Of a stretch of DNA of 64,000 nucleotides, positions 35,011-44,924 are shown piece by piece. Origin of the DNA: CAMDBL01 sp964498125 (GTDB taxonomy: Bacteria > Pseudomonadota > Alphaproteobacteria > Rhizobiales > Hyphomicrobiaceae); the NCBI GenBank assembly GCA_964498125.1, contig CAZCGE010000113.1, positions 1 to 64,000 of the forward strand, given 5' to 3'. The stretch's first letter is position 1; the number at the start of each line of letters is the position of its first letter. A model generated the notes under the pieces. The model was given only the letters and a program-made list of their open reading frames with translations. It ran no database searches and was not told the origin of the DNA. Made by a program: the position numbers and the translations under genes.

Positions 35011-36702
35011 ATGTCGAACACCGACGACCCCGCCCGGGACAAGCCGCGGCCGGCCGAGGCCAACCCGATCAAAAAGCCGCACGCCACACTCGATTTGAAG
35101 GCGACCGAGATCGCCAGCAAGGATGCCGACCCGCCGGCTTTCGCCAGCGCATCGAAGCCCGCCGAGGCCGGCAGGGCAGCGGACACAGCGGCAAAGAGTT
35201 TTACACCAGCCGGCGCGACGGCGGGCGCGACGAAGGCGCCCCCGCCACCTCTCGCCGCGGCTCGACCCAGCGCCAAGCCACCCCGGCGCGGCGGCGTCCT
35301 CAGCCATCTGGCGGCCGGGCTCGTCGGTGGCTTGCTGGTGCTGCTGGGCGCGGAGTCGCTCGTGCCTTGGCTCGGCCTGCCGGACGGCTTTCTCCAGAGC
35401 GGCGCCGCTGATGTGCAAAAGCGTCTGGGCGCGCTCGAGGCCCAGTCGCGCGGCGCCGCGCTTGCTGAACTGACACAGAAACTGGCACAAAGCGACAGCC
35501 GCCTCAGCCGCGTCGAAGAGCAGGCCAGCAGTCTGCCGCAACTCGCCCAGGCCTCGATCCGGCTCGTCGCCGAGACCAAGGCGTTGCAAGAGAAAATCGA
35601 GCAGAACAGCGGGGCCGAGGCCCTGACGCGCCTGGCCAAGCTCGAGGACATGCTGGCCATGCTCAGCTCAGCCTCGCAAAACGACCCGCCAGGCCGCCTG
35701 CCCCAACTCGTGGCGCTGTCGGTCCGCATCAAGGAACTGGAGGGCAGCATTGCCACCCACTCGGCGGCATTGCGCCGCGATCTCACGGCAGCCCTCGAAA
35801 CGCGCACTTCGCAGGCCGCCGAAGCCGGTGAAGTTGCCCGCACCGCGACGCAGCGCATCGACCGCGATCTGTCGGCCGTCAAGACCGACTCCGCCCTGTT
35901 GATCCAGCGCATGGAAGCGCTGAAGGCCGATAGCGACCGGGTTGTCCAGACGCTGCGCGTGGTGCAGCAGGAGACCGGCGCCATCCGCAGCGGCCTCGAC
36001 GGGCTGAAGGGCGATGTCGAGTCCGGGCTCAAGACCATGGCTCGGCCCAACGACGTCACCGCCGCGCTGTCGCCGCTGACCACCAGGCTTGCCGCGCTGG
36101 AAACGTCCCTCCAGGCGGTCGTCAAGAGCGAGGATGACCGGCGCGCCAACACCGAGCGCATCGTCTTGTCGCTGGAACTCGCCAATCTCAAGCGCGTGCT
36201 CGATCGCGGCCAGCGCTACGACGCCGAACTCGCCGAGGTCAAGAAAGCCGCCGGCAGCAAGGTCGATCTGGCGCCGCTCGAGCGCTACAAGGCCCAGGGC
36301 GTGCCGACCATGGCCGACCTCGGCCGCGATTTCCGGGCCATCACCAATGCAATTCTCGATGCCGACACCGAGCCTGCGGACGGCAACGTCGTTGATCGGC
36401 TGCTGGCCGGCGCCAAATCGATCGTGCGCATTCGCAAGGTCGACCATCGCGCCGGCGACAAGAGCGCGGAGGCCGTGGTCGGCCGCATGGAGGCGGCACT
36501 GAAGGAAGGCCGGCTCGCCGTCGTCATCGAGGAAGCCAAGCTGCTGGCGCCGCGCTCCGCCGCCGGGGCGCTGGATTGGCTCGACCGGGTCGAGGCACGC
36601 AACAGCGTCGACCGCGCCATCGCCACGATCGAGGCACAGCTCAAGACGTCGCTGAGCGGCGCCACGCCTGCGGCCGCGGCCGGCGGCAAAGCGCAGAATT
36701 AA
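35011..36702 (+). CDS. Mitofilin-like inner membrane protein (COG4223)
   Basis: 563-residue protein of the alphaproteobacterial mitofilin/Mic60 family. An Ala/Pro/Lys-rich cytoplasmic arm (1-90) precedes one membrane helix at about 100-120. A long periplasmic coiled coil covers about 130-400, and a C-terminal mitofilin signature domain ends near 540. In alphaproteobacteria these proteins shape intracytoplasmic membranes and contact the outer membrane; they are encoded beside hemD and hemY, as here. I chose ATG 35011 (MSNTDD) over longer frames that run back into hemD. Confidence 0.9.
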   Translation: MSNTDDPARDKPRPAEANPIKKPHATLDLKATEIASKDADPPAFASASKPAEAGRAADTAAKSFTPAGATAGATKAPPPPLAAARPSAKPPRRGGVLSHLAAGLVGGLLVLLGAESLVPWLGLPDGFLQSGAADVQKRLGALEAQSRGAALAELTQKLAQSDSRLSRVEEQASSLPQLAQASIRLVAETKALQEKIEQNSGAEALTRLAKLEDMLAMLSSASQNDPPGRLPQLVALSVRIKELEGSIATHSAALRRDLTAALETRTSQAAEAGEVARTATQRIDRDLSAVKTDSALLIQRMEALKADSDRVVQTLRVVQQETGAIRSGLDGLKGDVESGLKTMARPNDVTAALSPLTTRLAALETSLQAVVKSEDDRRANTERIVLSLELANLKRVLDRGQRYDAELAEVKKAAGSKVDLAPLERYKAQGVPTMADLGRDFRAITNAILDADTEPADGNVVDRLLAGAKSIVRIRKVDHRAGDKSAEAVVGRMEAALKEGRLAVVIEEAKLLAPRSAAGALDWLDRVEARNSVDRAIATIEAQLKTSLSGATPAAAAGGKAQN

Positions 36703-36726
36703 GTCTGAGAAACGGATCACGACGCT

Positions 36727-38379
36727 ATGCTGCGCCTCATTACACTGCTCGCTGCTGCGTTCGCTCTGGCCACCGGGCTTGCCTGGCTCGCCGAGCGCCC
36801 CGGCAACCTGGTCCTCACCTGGCAAGGTTACGAGGTCGAAACCAGCCTGTTTCGCGCCGCCGTCATTCTGACGCTGCTGCTCGGCGCCTGCATCTTCGTC
36901 TGGAACCTTTCGCGCCAGCTTTGGCAATGGCCCGCCATCATCGGCAATGTGTTCAACCGGCGCCGGCACAAGCGAGGCCTCGAGGCGCTGTCGACAGGCC
37001 TGATCGCATTGGGCGCCGGCGACAAGCAGCTGGCCATGCGGTATGCGGTGCAGGCGCGCCGCACACTGCCGAACGAGCCGCTGACCCACCTGTTGCGCGC
37101 GCAGGCCGCGCGCCTGACCGGCGACAAGGCCACGGCGCGGCGCATCTTCGAAGCCATGCTGTCCGCCCCTGATACCGAGCAGCTCGGCCTGCGTGGCCTG
37201 TTCCTGGAGGCGGAAGGCGAGGGCGAACGCGAGGCTGCGCGCCAGTTCGCGGAGCGGGCGCTGCGTGTCAATCCCAAGCTCGGCTGGGCCGTCGATTCAC
37301 TGTTTGCGCTGCAATGCAAGGCGCACGACTGGGCGGGGGCCCTCGATACGCTGGCTGTCGCGCGCAAGCACGGCCACATCGATCGGGCAACGGCGGAGCG
37401 CCGCCGCGCGGTGCTGCTGGCCGGCCAGGCGCAGGCGGTGGAGGATAGCGACCCGGAGCGTGCCTTGAGGCTGGCACTAGAGGCGCATGGGCTGGCCGAA
37501 GACCTGGTCCCGGCGGCAGCCATCGCCGGCCGATTGCTGGCGTCGAAGGGCAATACCCCGCGCGTCGCCAAGCTCATTCAACAGACCTGGCGCCGATCGC
37601 CGCATCCGGAGTTGGTCATCGCCTATGCCTTTGCGCGCATCGGCGACAGCCCGCGTGACCGGCTGCAGCGTATCAAACAACTTGCCATGCAGGCACCGAT
37701 GTCGATCGAGAGCCCGATCGCGCTGGCCATGGCCGCCATCGAAGCCAAGGACTGGCAGGAGGCGCGCGCCGCGCTGGAGCCGCTTGCGGAGGGTCGCCTG
37801 ACACAGCGGGTTTGTACGCTGATGGCACGCATCGAGGGCGAGGAGCATGGTGACAAAGGCCGCGTGCGGGAATGGCTGGCACGGGCCGTCAACGCGCCAC
37901 GTGATCCGGCCTGGACCGCCGACAACATCACGTCCGATACCTGGGCGCCCGTCTCACCGGTGACCGGCGCGCTCGATGCCTTCCAGTGGCGGGTTCCCGT
38001 CGAGTCGGTCGACAAGCGCGATGCCGACCTGCTCGCCGCCAAACTGGAAGAGCTTGTGGCCCTTGGCGCACCGCGCGAGCGCCTGCTGCCCGATGCCGCC
38101 GATGTCATCGAGATGAGCCCGACGACGTTTATCCATGGCAAAGGCGGTGCCGAGACCGTGGCCTCGAGTCGATCGCAGTCCGCCACCGCCGAGGCGCCGA
38201 TCGTCGCCGCGGCCGCCGCCGCGTCTTTAGAGGGCAACAACGACGCCAGGGCTGCCGCCAACAGCCGCAAAGGCGCCGAGCCCAAGCAATTCATGGCCGC
38301 TCGTGCCCCGGATGATCCTGGCCCCGACAAAGTCGACGAGCGCCTCGCCCTGTTGCGGCAATTCAGGCCGGCGCGCTAA
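36727..38379 (+). CDS. hemY: HemY family membrane TPR protein
   Basis: 550-residue protein with two N-terminal membrane helices (about 3-22 and 43-62) and a conserved HemY_N domain containing WQGYEVETS and RRHKRGLEALSTGLIALGAGD. TPR-like helical repeats fill 90-390, and an Ala/Ser-rich tail follows. Despite the name, this proteobacterial HemY is not protoporphyrinogen oxidase; it is thought to act as an assembly or scaffold factor in heme synthesis. It follows the mitofilin gene by 24 bases in the hem operon. Confidence 0.92.
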   Translation: MLRLITLLAAAFALATGLAWLAERPGNLVLTWQGYEVETSLFRAAVILTLLLGACIFVWNLSRQLWQWPAIIGNVFNRRRHKRGLEALSTGLIALGAGDKQLAMRYAVQARRTLPNEPLTHLLRAQAARLTGDKATARRIFEAMLSAPDTEQLGLRGLFLEAEGEGEREAARQFAERALRVNPKLGWAVDSLFALQCKAHDWAGALDTLAVARKHGHIDRATAERRRAVLLAGQAQAVEDSDPERALRLALEAHGLAEDLVPAAAIAGRLLASKGNTPRVAKLIQQTWRRSPHPELVIAYAFARIGDSPRDRLQRIKQLAMQAPMSIESPIALAMAAIEAKDWQEARAALEPLAEGRLTQRVCTLMARIEGEEHGDKGRVREWLARAVNAPRDPAWTADNITSDTWAPVSPVTGALDAFQWRVPVESVDKRDADLLAAKLEELVALGAPRERLLPDAADVIEMSPTTFIHGKGGAETVASSRSQSATAEAPIVAAAAAASLEGNNDARAAANSRKGAEPKQFMAARAPDDPGPDKVDERLALLRQFRPAR

Positions 38380-38450
38380 GTTTTGCCCCCCGTGCGCGTT
38401 GTCTGCGCTCGCCAGTTGCGCCGGGGCCGTGGCGTCCGCTACAAGCGGCC

Positions 38451-39842
38451 ATGATCACACCTGCCCCACGCCGCCCAAGAGCTGCCGCCAAACCCGCCAC
38501 CCCTGGCCCGAAAGTGCGCCGCGCCAAATCCAAGCGCGCGCCGAAAGTCGGCTTTGTCTCGCTCGGCTGCCCCAAGGCGCTGGTCGACAGCGAGCGCATC
38601 ATCACCATGCTGCGCGCGCAAGGCTACGCCATCGCGCCCAAGTACAAGGGCGCCGACGTGGTGGTGGTCAACACCTGCGGCTTCCTCAACTCGGCCAAGG
38701 CGGAGAGCCTGGCGGCGATCGGCGAGGCGATGGCCGAGAACGGCCGCGTCATCGTCACCGGGTGCCTCGGCGTCGAGGAGGGCCGCATCCGCGCCGCCCA
38801 CCCCGGCGTGCTCGCCGTCACCGGCCCGCATCAATACGAGCAGGTGGTCGCCGCCGTGCACGCCGCCGTGCCACCGCTGCACGATCCCTTCGTCGATCTG
38901 GTGCCGCCGGAAGGCTTGCGCCTGACGCCGCGCCACTACGCCTATCTGAAGATTTCCGAGGGCTGCAACAACCGCTGCTCGTTCTGCATCATCCCGAGCA
39001 TCCGCGGCGACCTTGCCAGCCGGCCGGCGGCGCATGTGATGGCCGAGGCGGAAAAGCTGGTGAAGGCCGGCGTCAAGGAGCTGCTGGTCATCAGCCAGGA
39101 CACCAGCGCCTACGGCCTCGACATCAAGTATGCCGAGAGCCAATGGCGGGGCGCGCCGTTGAAAGCCCGCTTTCTCGATCTGTCCCGCGCGCTGGGCGCG
39201 CTCGGCGTGTGGATCCGCATGCATTACGTCTACCCCTACCCGCACGTCGACGACGTCATTCCGCTGATGGCGGAGGGCAGGATTTTGCCCTACCTCGACA
39301 TTCCGTTTCAACACGCGGCCCCCGCGGTGCTGAAGGCGATGCGGCGGCCGGCACACCAGGAAAAGGCGCTGGAGCGCATCAAGCGTTGGCGCGCCATCTG
39401 CCCCGACCTCGCCATTCGCTCGACCTTCATCGTCGGCTTTCCCGGCGAGACGGAGGCTGATTTCGAGCAACTGCTGGCCTGGATGAAGGAGGCGCGGCTC
39501 AACCGGGTCGGCTGCTTCCGCTACGAGCATGTGGACGGGGCCAAGGCCAACGATCTGGCCGGCCATGTCCCCGACGAGGTCAAGGAGCAGCGCTGGCACC
39601 GCTTCATGGGCGTCGCCCAGGAGATCAGCCGCGTCCAGCTGGCAGCCAAAGTTGGCCGCGGCATCGACGTGCTGATCGACGAGGTCGACGCGGAAGGCGC
39701 CATCGGCCGCTCGGCGGCTGATGCCCCCGAGATCGACGGCTCGGTGTTCCTCAACGGCGAGACCGGCGTCAAGGCTGGCGATCTGGTGCGCGCCAACGTC
39801 GTGCACGCCGACGACTATGATCTGTGGGCGGAGCGGGCCTGA
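38451..39842 (+). CDS. rimO: Ribosomal protein uS12 methylthiotransferase
   Basis: 463-residue RimO, a radical SAM enzyme with two iron-sulfur clusters that methylthiolates an aspartate of ribosomal protein S12. The N-terminal UPF0004 domain has its three cysteines in SLGCPK, VNTCGF and VTGCLG. The radical SAM motif is SEGCNNRCSFC, and a TRAM domain closes the protein. An Arg/Lys-rich extension of about 28 residues precedes the core. It lies 71 bases after hemY, outside the heme pathway proper. Confidence 0.95.
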   Translation: MITPAPRRPRAAAKPATPGPKVRRAKSKRAPKVGFVSLGCPKALVDSERIITMLRAQGYAIAPKYKGADVVVVNTCGFLNSAKAESLAAIGEAMAENGRVIVTGCLGVEEGRIRAAHPGVLAVTGPHQYEQVVAAVHAAVPPLHDPFVDLVPPEGLRLTPRHYAYLKISEGCNNRCSFCIIPSIRGDLASRPAAHVMAEAEKLVKAGVKELLVISQDTSAYGLDIKYAESQWRGAPLKARFLDLSRALGALGVWIRMHYVYPYPHVDDVIPLMAEGRILPYLDIPFQHAAPAVLKAMRRPAHQEKALERIKRWRAICPDLAIRSTFIVGFPGETEADFEQLLAWMKEARLNRVGCFRYEHVDGAKANDLAGHVPDEVKEQRWHRFMGVAQEISRVQLAAKVGRGIDVLIDEVDAEGAIGRSAADAPEIDGSVFLNGETGVKAGDLVRANVVHADDYDLWAERA

Positions 39843-39918
39843 GAAGCGATTGTCTCCCGCAGCGACGTCCGTGGTCGTGGCAGGAGGCGAGGGTTAGCAG
39901 GGGCGAGGGCGTGAAATC

Positions 39919-40021
39919 GTAGGTCGGGTCGAACCCCGGCTCTGCACTATGCCGGGGGAGACCCGACATGGCGACTGCCGGCCCTTCTGTCGGGTCTCGC
40001 GAAGGGCTCGACCCGACCTAC
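39919..40021. repeat. GTAGG...CCTAC mobile-type palindrome, copy 2
   Basis: GTAGGTCGGGTCGAACCCC at the left end and GGGCTCGACCCGACCTAC at the right form terminal inverted repeats of a 103-base element. It lies between the convergent rimO and pheT stops. The rest of that 250-base gap holds no gene. Confidence 0.75.
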
Positions 40022-40092
40022 GGCTTTGAGCGGATCGATCACGTCCTGGGCAATGAAATGACGCATACAGACGACAACTGGGCACTAGCGCC

Positions 40093-42540
40093 TTAGCCAC
40101 GAATCTCGCCGCCGGTTGCCTTTTTCACTTCGGCGATGACTTTTCGTGCCACGGCCTCGATGTCGGCATCGGTCAGGGTTGCCGTGGTCGGCTGTAATGT
40201 CACTTCCAGCGCCAGCGACTTCTTGCCCTCCGCGGCCAAAGTGCCGCCATCGAACACGTCGAACACGCTGATGCCGGCGATCAGTGACTTGTCGGCGCCC
40301 GCCGCCGCCTTCACCACGTCGCCGGCGGCCACGGCCTTGCCGACGATGAATGCGAAGTCGCGGCGGACCGGCAACAGATCGGAGGCCGCCAGCGCTCCTT
40401 TGGCGCGGCTCTTGCGCTTGTCGGGCGGCAGCGCATCGAGGAACACCTCGAATGCCACCGCGGGAGCGGCGACGTCGAGCAGTTTCAATGTTGCGGGATG
40501 GATCTCGCCGAAGTGGGCCAGCACCACCTTGGGCCCGAGCCTGACCGTGCCCGAGCGGCCAGGGTGATACCAGGTTGGCGCGTCACGGGTGATCTGCGCC
40601 TTCGCCGCATCGAAGCCCAGGCCCGAGAGGACGGCCACGACATCGGCCTTGGCGTCGTAAAGGCCCGCGTCCTCCGCCTTGCCGTCCCACTGCCGGCCAA
40701 GCCCGGTCAGCCGCGCCGCCCCGGCCCGCACGCCGGCCGCGCCGATGTATTGGTCCTCGGGGCGGTCGCCGCGATAGGCCTGGCCGATCTCGAACAGGGC
40801 CACATCGGCAAAGCCGCGATTGCGATTGCGTTGCGTGGCCAGCAACAGGCCCGGCAGCAGGCTCGGCCGCATCGACGACATATCCGAGGAGATCGGATTA
40901 TCGAGTTCCAGCGCATCCTGGCCGCCGCCGAAATGGGTCGCGTGCGGGCGCTCGATGAACGACCACGTCACCGCTTCGACCATGCCGCGCGAGGCCAGCA
41001 CGCGTCTGGCCCGGCGCGAACGGCGCTGCTTCTCGGTCAGCACGACGCGGGCCACGCCCGATACTCGCGGCAGCGGCACCGACGGAATGCGGTCGAGGCC
41101 GGCGATGCGGATGACCTCCTCGACCAGGTCGGCGGCGCCGTGGATGTCCGGCCGCCAGGTCGGTGCTGTAACCTTGGCGGCGCCGGTCTTGCCTTCGCCA
41201 GCCTTGCCATCGATTGCGCAGCCGAGCGCCTCCAGGATGCGCTTGATCTCGGCGTCGGTAAGCTTCAGACCGCCGAGTTTTTCCACCCGGCCGAAGTCAA
41301 AGCCGATCACCGTCTGCTTCACTGGCGGCACGCCGGCGAGCTTGATGCGTGAGGGCTTGCCACCGGTGAGCTTCATCACCATGTCGGTGGCCAGATCCAG
41401 CCCCGGCACGATGAAGGCCGGATCGACGCCGCGCTCGAAGCGATAGCGCGCATCGGTCTGCAATTGTGCCTTGCGGCCGGTCGAGGCCGTGCGCAACGGA
41501 TCGAAATAGGCGCTCTCGATCAGCACGTTGGTGGTTGCTTCCGTGCAGCCGGTGCTCTCGCCGCCCATGATGCCGCCAAAGCCCAGCGGGCCTGAGTCGT
41601 CGGCGATGACGCACATCGTCGAATCCGCGGTGTAGGTCTTGCCGTCGAGCCCGACGAAGCTCTCGCCATCCTTGGCGAGCCGCGCCCGGATGGCGCCTTT
41701 CACCTTGTCGGCATCGTAGACGTGCAGCGGCCGGCCACGGTCCATGCTGATGTAGTTGGTCATGTCGACCAGGGCGCTGATGGGGCGCAGACCGACGGCC
41801 TTGAGGCGCGCCTGCAGCCAGGCCGGCGATGGGCCGTTCTTGACGCCCCGCACATAGCGGCCGGCGAAAGCCGGGCAGGCGGACAGGTTGGCGGCGTCGA
41901 GATCGAGGCGGATGTCGATCGGGCAATCGAAGTTGCCGTCGAAGCTGGCGATCTTCGGCTCGGGCTTCAGCGTGCCGAGACCGGCCGCGGCCAGGTCGCG
42001 GGCGATGCCGCGCACGCCGGTGCAGTCCGGCCGATTGGGCGTCAGCTTCACTTCGATCACGGGATCATTGAGCCCGAGCACGTCGATGTAGCGTTCACCG
42101 ACGCGTGCCCCGAGTTCGCCGGCGAGATCGATGATGCCGTCGTGATTCTCGGACAGTTCCAGCTCGCGTTCGGAACACAGCATGCCGTTGGAGACGACGC
42201 CGCGCACCGGCTTCTTTTCCAGCGTGATGCCTGTACCTGGGATCAACGTGCCGAGCGGGGCAAAGACGCCGACCATGCCGGTGCGGCAGTTCGGCGCCCC
42301 GCAGACCACCTCGACCGGGGGTTGGCCTAAAGCAATCTCCACCTGGGCGACGCGCAGCCGGTCCGCGTTCGGGTGCTGCTTGGCCTCGAGCACGCGGGCG
42401 ATGGTGAAGGCGCCGAGCTTGGCCGCCGGGTTGTCGACGCCCTCGACGTCGTGGCCGATGGCGGACAGCTTGGTGGCGATCTCATCGATGCTGGCCTTGG
42501 TATCCAAGTGGTCCTTCAACCAGGAGACAGTGAATTTCAT
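40093..42540 (-). CDS. pheT: Phenylalanine--tRNA ligase beta subunit
   Basis: 815-residue PheT with the full bacterial domain set: an N-terminal tRNA-binding OB domain (residues 40-150, EAKQHPNADRLRVAQVEI), B3/B4 editing domain, B5, the catalytic-like core, and a C-terminal ferredoxin-fold anticodon-binding domain (SDLLPVRRDFAFIV). With PheS it forms the alpha2-beta2 synthetase. It follows pheS on the same strand, separated by a 118-base palindromic element. Confidence 0.97.
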   Translation of the reverse strand: MKFTVSWLKDHLDTKASIDEIATKLSAIGHDVEGVDNPAAKLGAFTIARVLEAKQHPNADRLRVAQVEIALGQPPVEVVCGAPNCRTGMVGVFAPLGTLIPGTGITLEKKPVRGVVSNGMLCSERELELSENHDGIIDLAGELGARVGERYIDVLGLNDPVIEVKLTPNRPDCTGVRGIARDLAAAGLGTLKPEPKIASFDGNFDCPIDIRLDLDAANLSACPAFAGRYVRGVKNGPSPAWLQARLKAVGLRPISALVDMTNYISMDRGRPLHVYDADKVKGAIRARLAKDGESFVGLDGKTYTADSTMCVIADDSGPLGFGGIMGGESTGCTEATTNVLIESAYFDPLRTASTGRKAQLQTDARYRFERGVDPAFIVPGLDLATDMVMKLTGGKPSRIKLAGVPPVKQTVIGFDFGRVEKLGGLKLTDAEIKRILEALGCAIDGKAGEGKTGAAKVTAPTWRPDIHGAADLVEEVIRIAGLDRIPSVPLPRVSGVARVVLTEKQRRSRRARRVLASRGMVEAVTWSFIERPHATHFGGGQDALELDNPISSDMSSMRPSLLPGLLLATQRNRNRGFADVALFEIGQAYRGDRPEDQYIGAAGVRAGAARLTGLGRQWDGKAEDAGLYDAKADVVAVLSGLGFDAAKAQITRDAPTWYHPGRSGTVRLGPKVVLAHFGEIHPATLKLLDVAAPAVAFEVFLDALPPDKRKSRAKGALAASDLLPVRRDFAFIVGKAVAAGDVVKAAAGADKSLIAGISVFDVFDGGTLAAEGKKSLALEVTLQPTTATLTDADIEAVARKVIAEVKKATGGEIRG

Positions 42541-42586
42541 GGAGCAACCTTCAACCGACTAGATCCAGAAGAACGAGGCCAGCATC

Positions 42587-42704
42587 GTAGGGTGCAATAG
42601 CGTCGATGCCGAGCATCGCTCGGCGTTGACGCGTATTGCACCGCGGTCTCGTCGCGCGGCACCAGCGTCGGTGCAATACGCCCTGTCGGGTTATTGCACC
42701 CTAC
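42587..42704. repeat. GTAGG...CCTAC mobile-type palindrome between pheS and pheT
   Basis: GTAGGGTGCAATAGCGTC at one end and TTATTGCACCCTAC at the other, with internal CGTATTGCACC / GGTGCAATACG arms. Its presence between two cotranscribed genes means it is transcribed and will fold in the pheST mRNA. Confidence 0.75.
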
Positions 42705-42712
42705 GCCCCGTG

Positions 42713-43783
42713 TCACGATGCCGTGCCGCCCGCCAGCGTCGGCACGTCGAACGCGGAGAAGCCGAAGTGCTGCAGCCAGCGCAGATCGGCGGAGAAGAAG
42801 GCGCGCAGGTCGGGAATGCCGTATTTCAGCATGGTGATGCGGTCGAGGCCCATGCCGAAGGCGAAGCCCTGATACTTTTCCGGATCGAGGCCGCAGTTGC
42901 GGATGACGTTGGGGTGCACCATGCCGCAACCGAGGATTTCCAGCCACTGGCCCGGCCGGCCGATCGCTTCGGCGCCCACGTCGACTTCCGCCGAAGGCTC
43001 CGTGAACGGGAAGTGCGAGGCGCGGAAACGCATTTTCACCTCGTCGACCTCGAAGAATGCCTTGCAGAATTCCTCCAGCGTCCACTTCAGGTGGCCCATG
43101 TGCGTCGCCTCGTCGATCACCAGGCCTTCGATCTGGTGGAACATCGGCGTGTGCGTCTGGTCGCTGTCACAGCGGTAGACGCGACCGGGCGCGATGACGC
43201 GGATCGGTGGCTTCTGGGAGAGCATCGTGCGGATCTGCACCGGACTGGTGTGCGTGCGCAGGACCAGCCGCGTGCCGTCGGCCCTCGGCCGCATGTAGAA
43301 CGTGTCGTGATCCTGGCGCGCTGGATGCTCCGGCGGGATGTTGAGCTTGGTGAAGTTCAAATCGTCGGTCTCGATGTCGGGGCCTTCGGCGACGGCAAAG
43401 CCCATGTCGGCGAAGATTTCCGTGACTTCATCGAAGACCTGTGAAACCGGGTGGATGCGGCCATCGCCCTGCGGACCGAGCCGCACCGGGAGCGTGATGT
43501 CGGCCATTTCCGTGGCGAGCCGCTGGTCGAGCGCGCTGGCTTCCAGCGTGGTCTTTCTGGCCTCGAGCGCGACCGAAACCTTGTCCTTCAGCGCGTTGAC
43601 CGTCTGGCCGAAGGCTTTGCGCTCGTCCGGCGCCATCTTGCCGAGCGTCGACATCAGCTCGGAGACGCGGCCCTTCTTGCCGAGAGCGCCGACGCGCACG
43701 TGCTCCAGCGCGGCGAGATCGGCCGCGCCGGAAATGTCGGCCAGCAGATCGGTTTCGAGCGAGGTGAGGTTAACGCTTTGCAT
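42713..43783 (-). CDS. pheS: Phenylalanine--tRNA ligase alpha subunit
   Basis: 356-residue catalytic subunit PheS. The N-terminal coiled coil (residues 1-85) is followed by the class II core: motif 2 around VLRTHTSPVQIRTM, FHQIEGLVID, and motif 3 GFAFGMGLDRITMLKYGI. I chose ATG 43783 (MQSVNLTSLE) with GGAAG upstream; an ATG nine codons earlier is possible. It should be cotranscribed with rpmI-rplT upstream, but an AT-richer NYN gene is inserted between. Confidence 0.96.
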   Translation of the reverse strand: MQSVNLTSLETDLLADISGAADLAALEHVRVGALGKKGRVSELMSTLGKMAPDERKAFGQTVNALKDKVSVALEARKTTLEASALDQRLATEMADITLPVRLGPQGDGRIHPVSQVFDEVTEIFADMGFAVAEGPDIETDDLNFTKLNIPPEHPARQDHDTFYMRPRADGTRLVLRTHTSPVQIRTMLSQKPPIRVIAPGRVYRCDSDQTHTPMFHQIEGLVIDEATHMGHLKWTLEEFCKAFFEVDEVKMRFRASHFPFTEPSAEVDVGAEAIGRPGQWLEILGCGMVHPNVIRNCGLDPEKYQGFAFGMGLDRITMLKYGIPDLRAFFSADLRWLQHFGFSAFDVPTLAGGTAS

Positions 43784-43857
43784 GCGCCGGTTCTTCCACA
43801 GGGGTTGCATCGTTGACGCTCAAGATTGGCCGCCGACGCAACGAGGCGTGGAGGCGA

Positions 43858-44682
43858 TCAAAAGTTTTCTGGCTTACGAGCCTTGGCTCCGTCAACGAAT
43901 GTGGCTCGGAGGTTTCGCTTTTCCTTCTGGTCTAAGTCGCGACCAAGCGCATCTCTAGCCTTCGCGAGCAATTTACCATCGAACTCTGGAGGAACACCCT
44001 TATTCAACTTGCGATACTCAGCGAATGAGTTAATCTGATCATCATCGAGTATATTCGCGAATTGCGTCGCAACTTCCTCAAGCTTCGGTGGTTCGACCAG
44101 TGCAACAGGGTCGGATTTCACATCGGATTTCACAATTGTAGATGGCTTAATTGCTAGGAATTTCTCGATCTCCGCTTTCGTCCACAGCGAAGTTGTGTCA
44201 GATTCCTGAATGAGAAGAGGAGACTGAGAACTCTTGCTCGCATCTATACCTAGCAGGTGGACACGGACACCAAAGCTTTGTGCAATCTGAACCCCAATTC
44301 GTACGTCCTCATCGCCCGATACGAGCAGCGCATCACTTATGGCTCGGTTTCGAGCGAGTTCGATCAAATCCGTTATAATCAGTGAGTCGACACCTTTTTG
44401 CTGGCCTACGCTGTTGATCTGACCAAGTCGAAGCTTGATGTCGTCAGTATTTGCCAACGCTGACTGGTCGATCGAAAGTCGCCCCGATGCAGTACCATCA
44501 TACCAATAGATGCGAAGTAGGCGGCAGCCCTCACTTTTCTCCAGCGCCACACGCTTAAGTTCGGCGACGGCAGCAGTAGCGTTCAGCTTCAGCTGAGACC
44601 TTGGGGCGTTCGATCCGGAGATCGAAGTTGCGCCCTGAGCGAACAAGTAGCCGGCATCCACAAACACTGCCACGCATGCCAT
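43858..44682 (-). CDS. NYN (PIN-like) domain ribonuclease-like protein
   Basis: 274-residue protein of the NYN/LabA-like branch of the PIN fold. Candidate metal-binding acidic residues are Asp9 in FVDAGYL, Asp99 and Asp105 in KGVDSLIITDL, and Asp117, Asp124, Asp126 in DALLVSGDEDV. Residues 195-274 are a helical tail with no recognised domain. Start at 44682 begins at the first strand. The gene is clearly less GC-rich than its neighbours and uses AT-ending codons freely, so it looks horizontally acquired. It sits between pheS and rplT, genes normally adjacent. RNase activity is inferred from fold only. Confidence 0.82.
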   Translation of the reverse strand: MACVAVFVDAGYLFAQGATSISGSNAPRSQLKLNATAAVAELKRVALEKSEGCRLLRIYWYDGTASGRLSIDQSALANTDDIKLRLGQINSVGQQKGVDSLIITDLIELARNRAISDALLVSGDEDVRIGVQIAQSFGVRVHLLGIDASKSSQSPLLIQESDTTSLWTKAEIEKFLAIKPSTIVKSDVKSDPVALVEPPKLEEVATQFANILDDDQINSFAEYRKLNKGVPPEFDGKLLAKARDALGRDLDQKEKRNLRATFVDGAKARKPENF

Positions 44683-44924
44683 CGGATTCACCGCCGTCCA
44701 AAGTAAAAGGGCCGCAACCCGAAGGCGCGACCCTTGTCTGTCCAGTAGGCCAAGCATCACCAGAACAAGTAGTGGTGGATGCTGGCGACTACGCTAATAT
44801 GGCGATTCGGGCTGCGTCGTCAAGCGAAGATTCGCGCTTTGTCAAGCCGAAATCTCGCCACACTTAACCATCTCTTTACCAATGATTCGGGTGGCTTGGC
44901 TACTGAGGGTCGTCTATTTGACCA

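Noticed and set aside
38439..39806. A 455-codon open frame antisense to rimO
   Set aside because: No recognisable domain, Ala/Arg/His-rich composition, fully covered by the unambiguous rimO gene.
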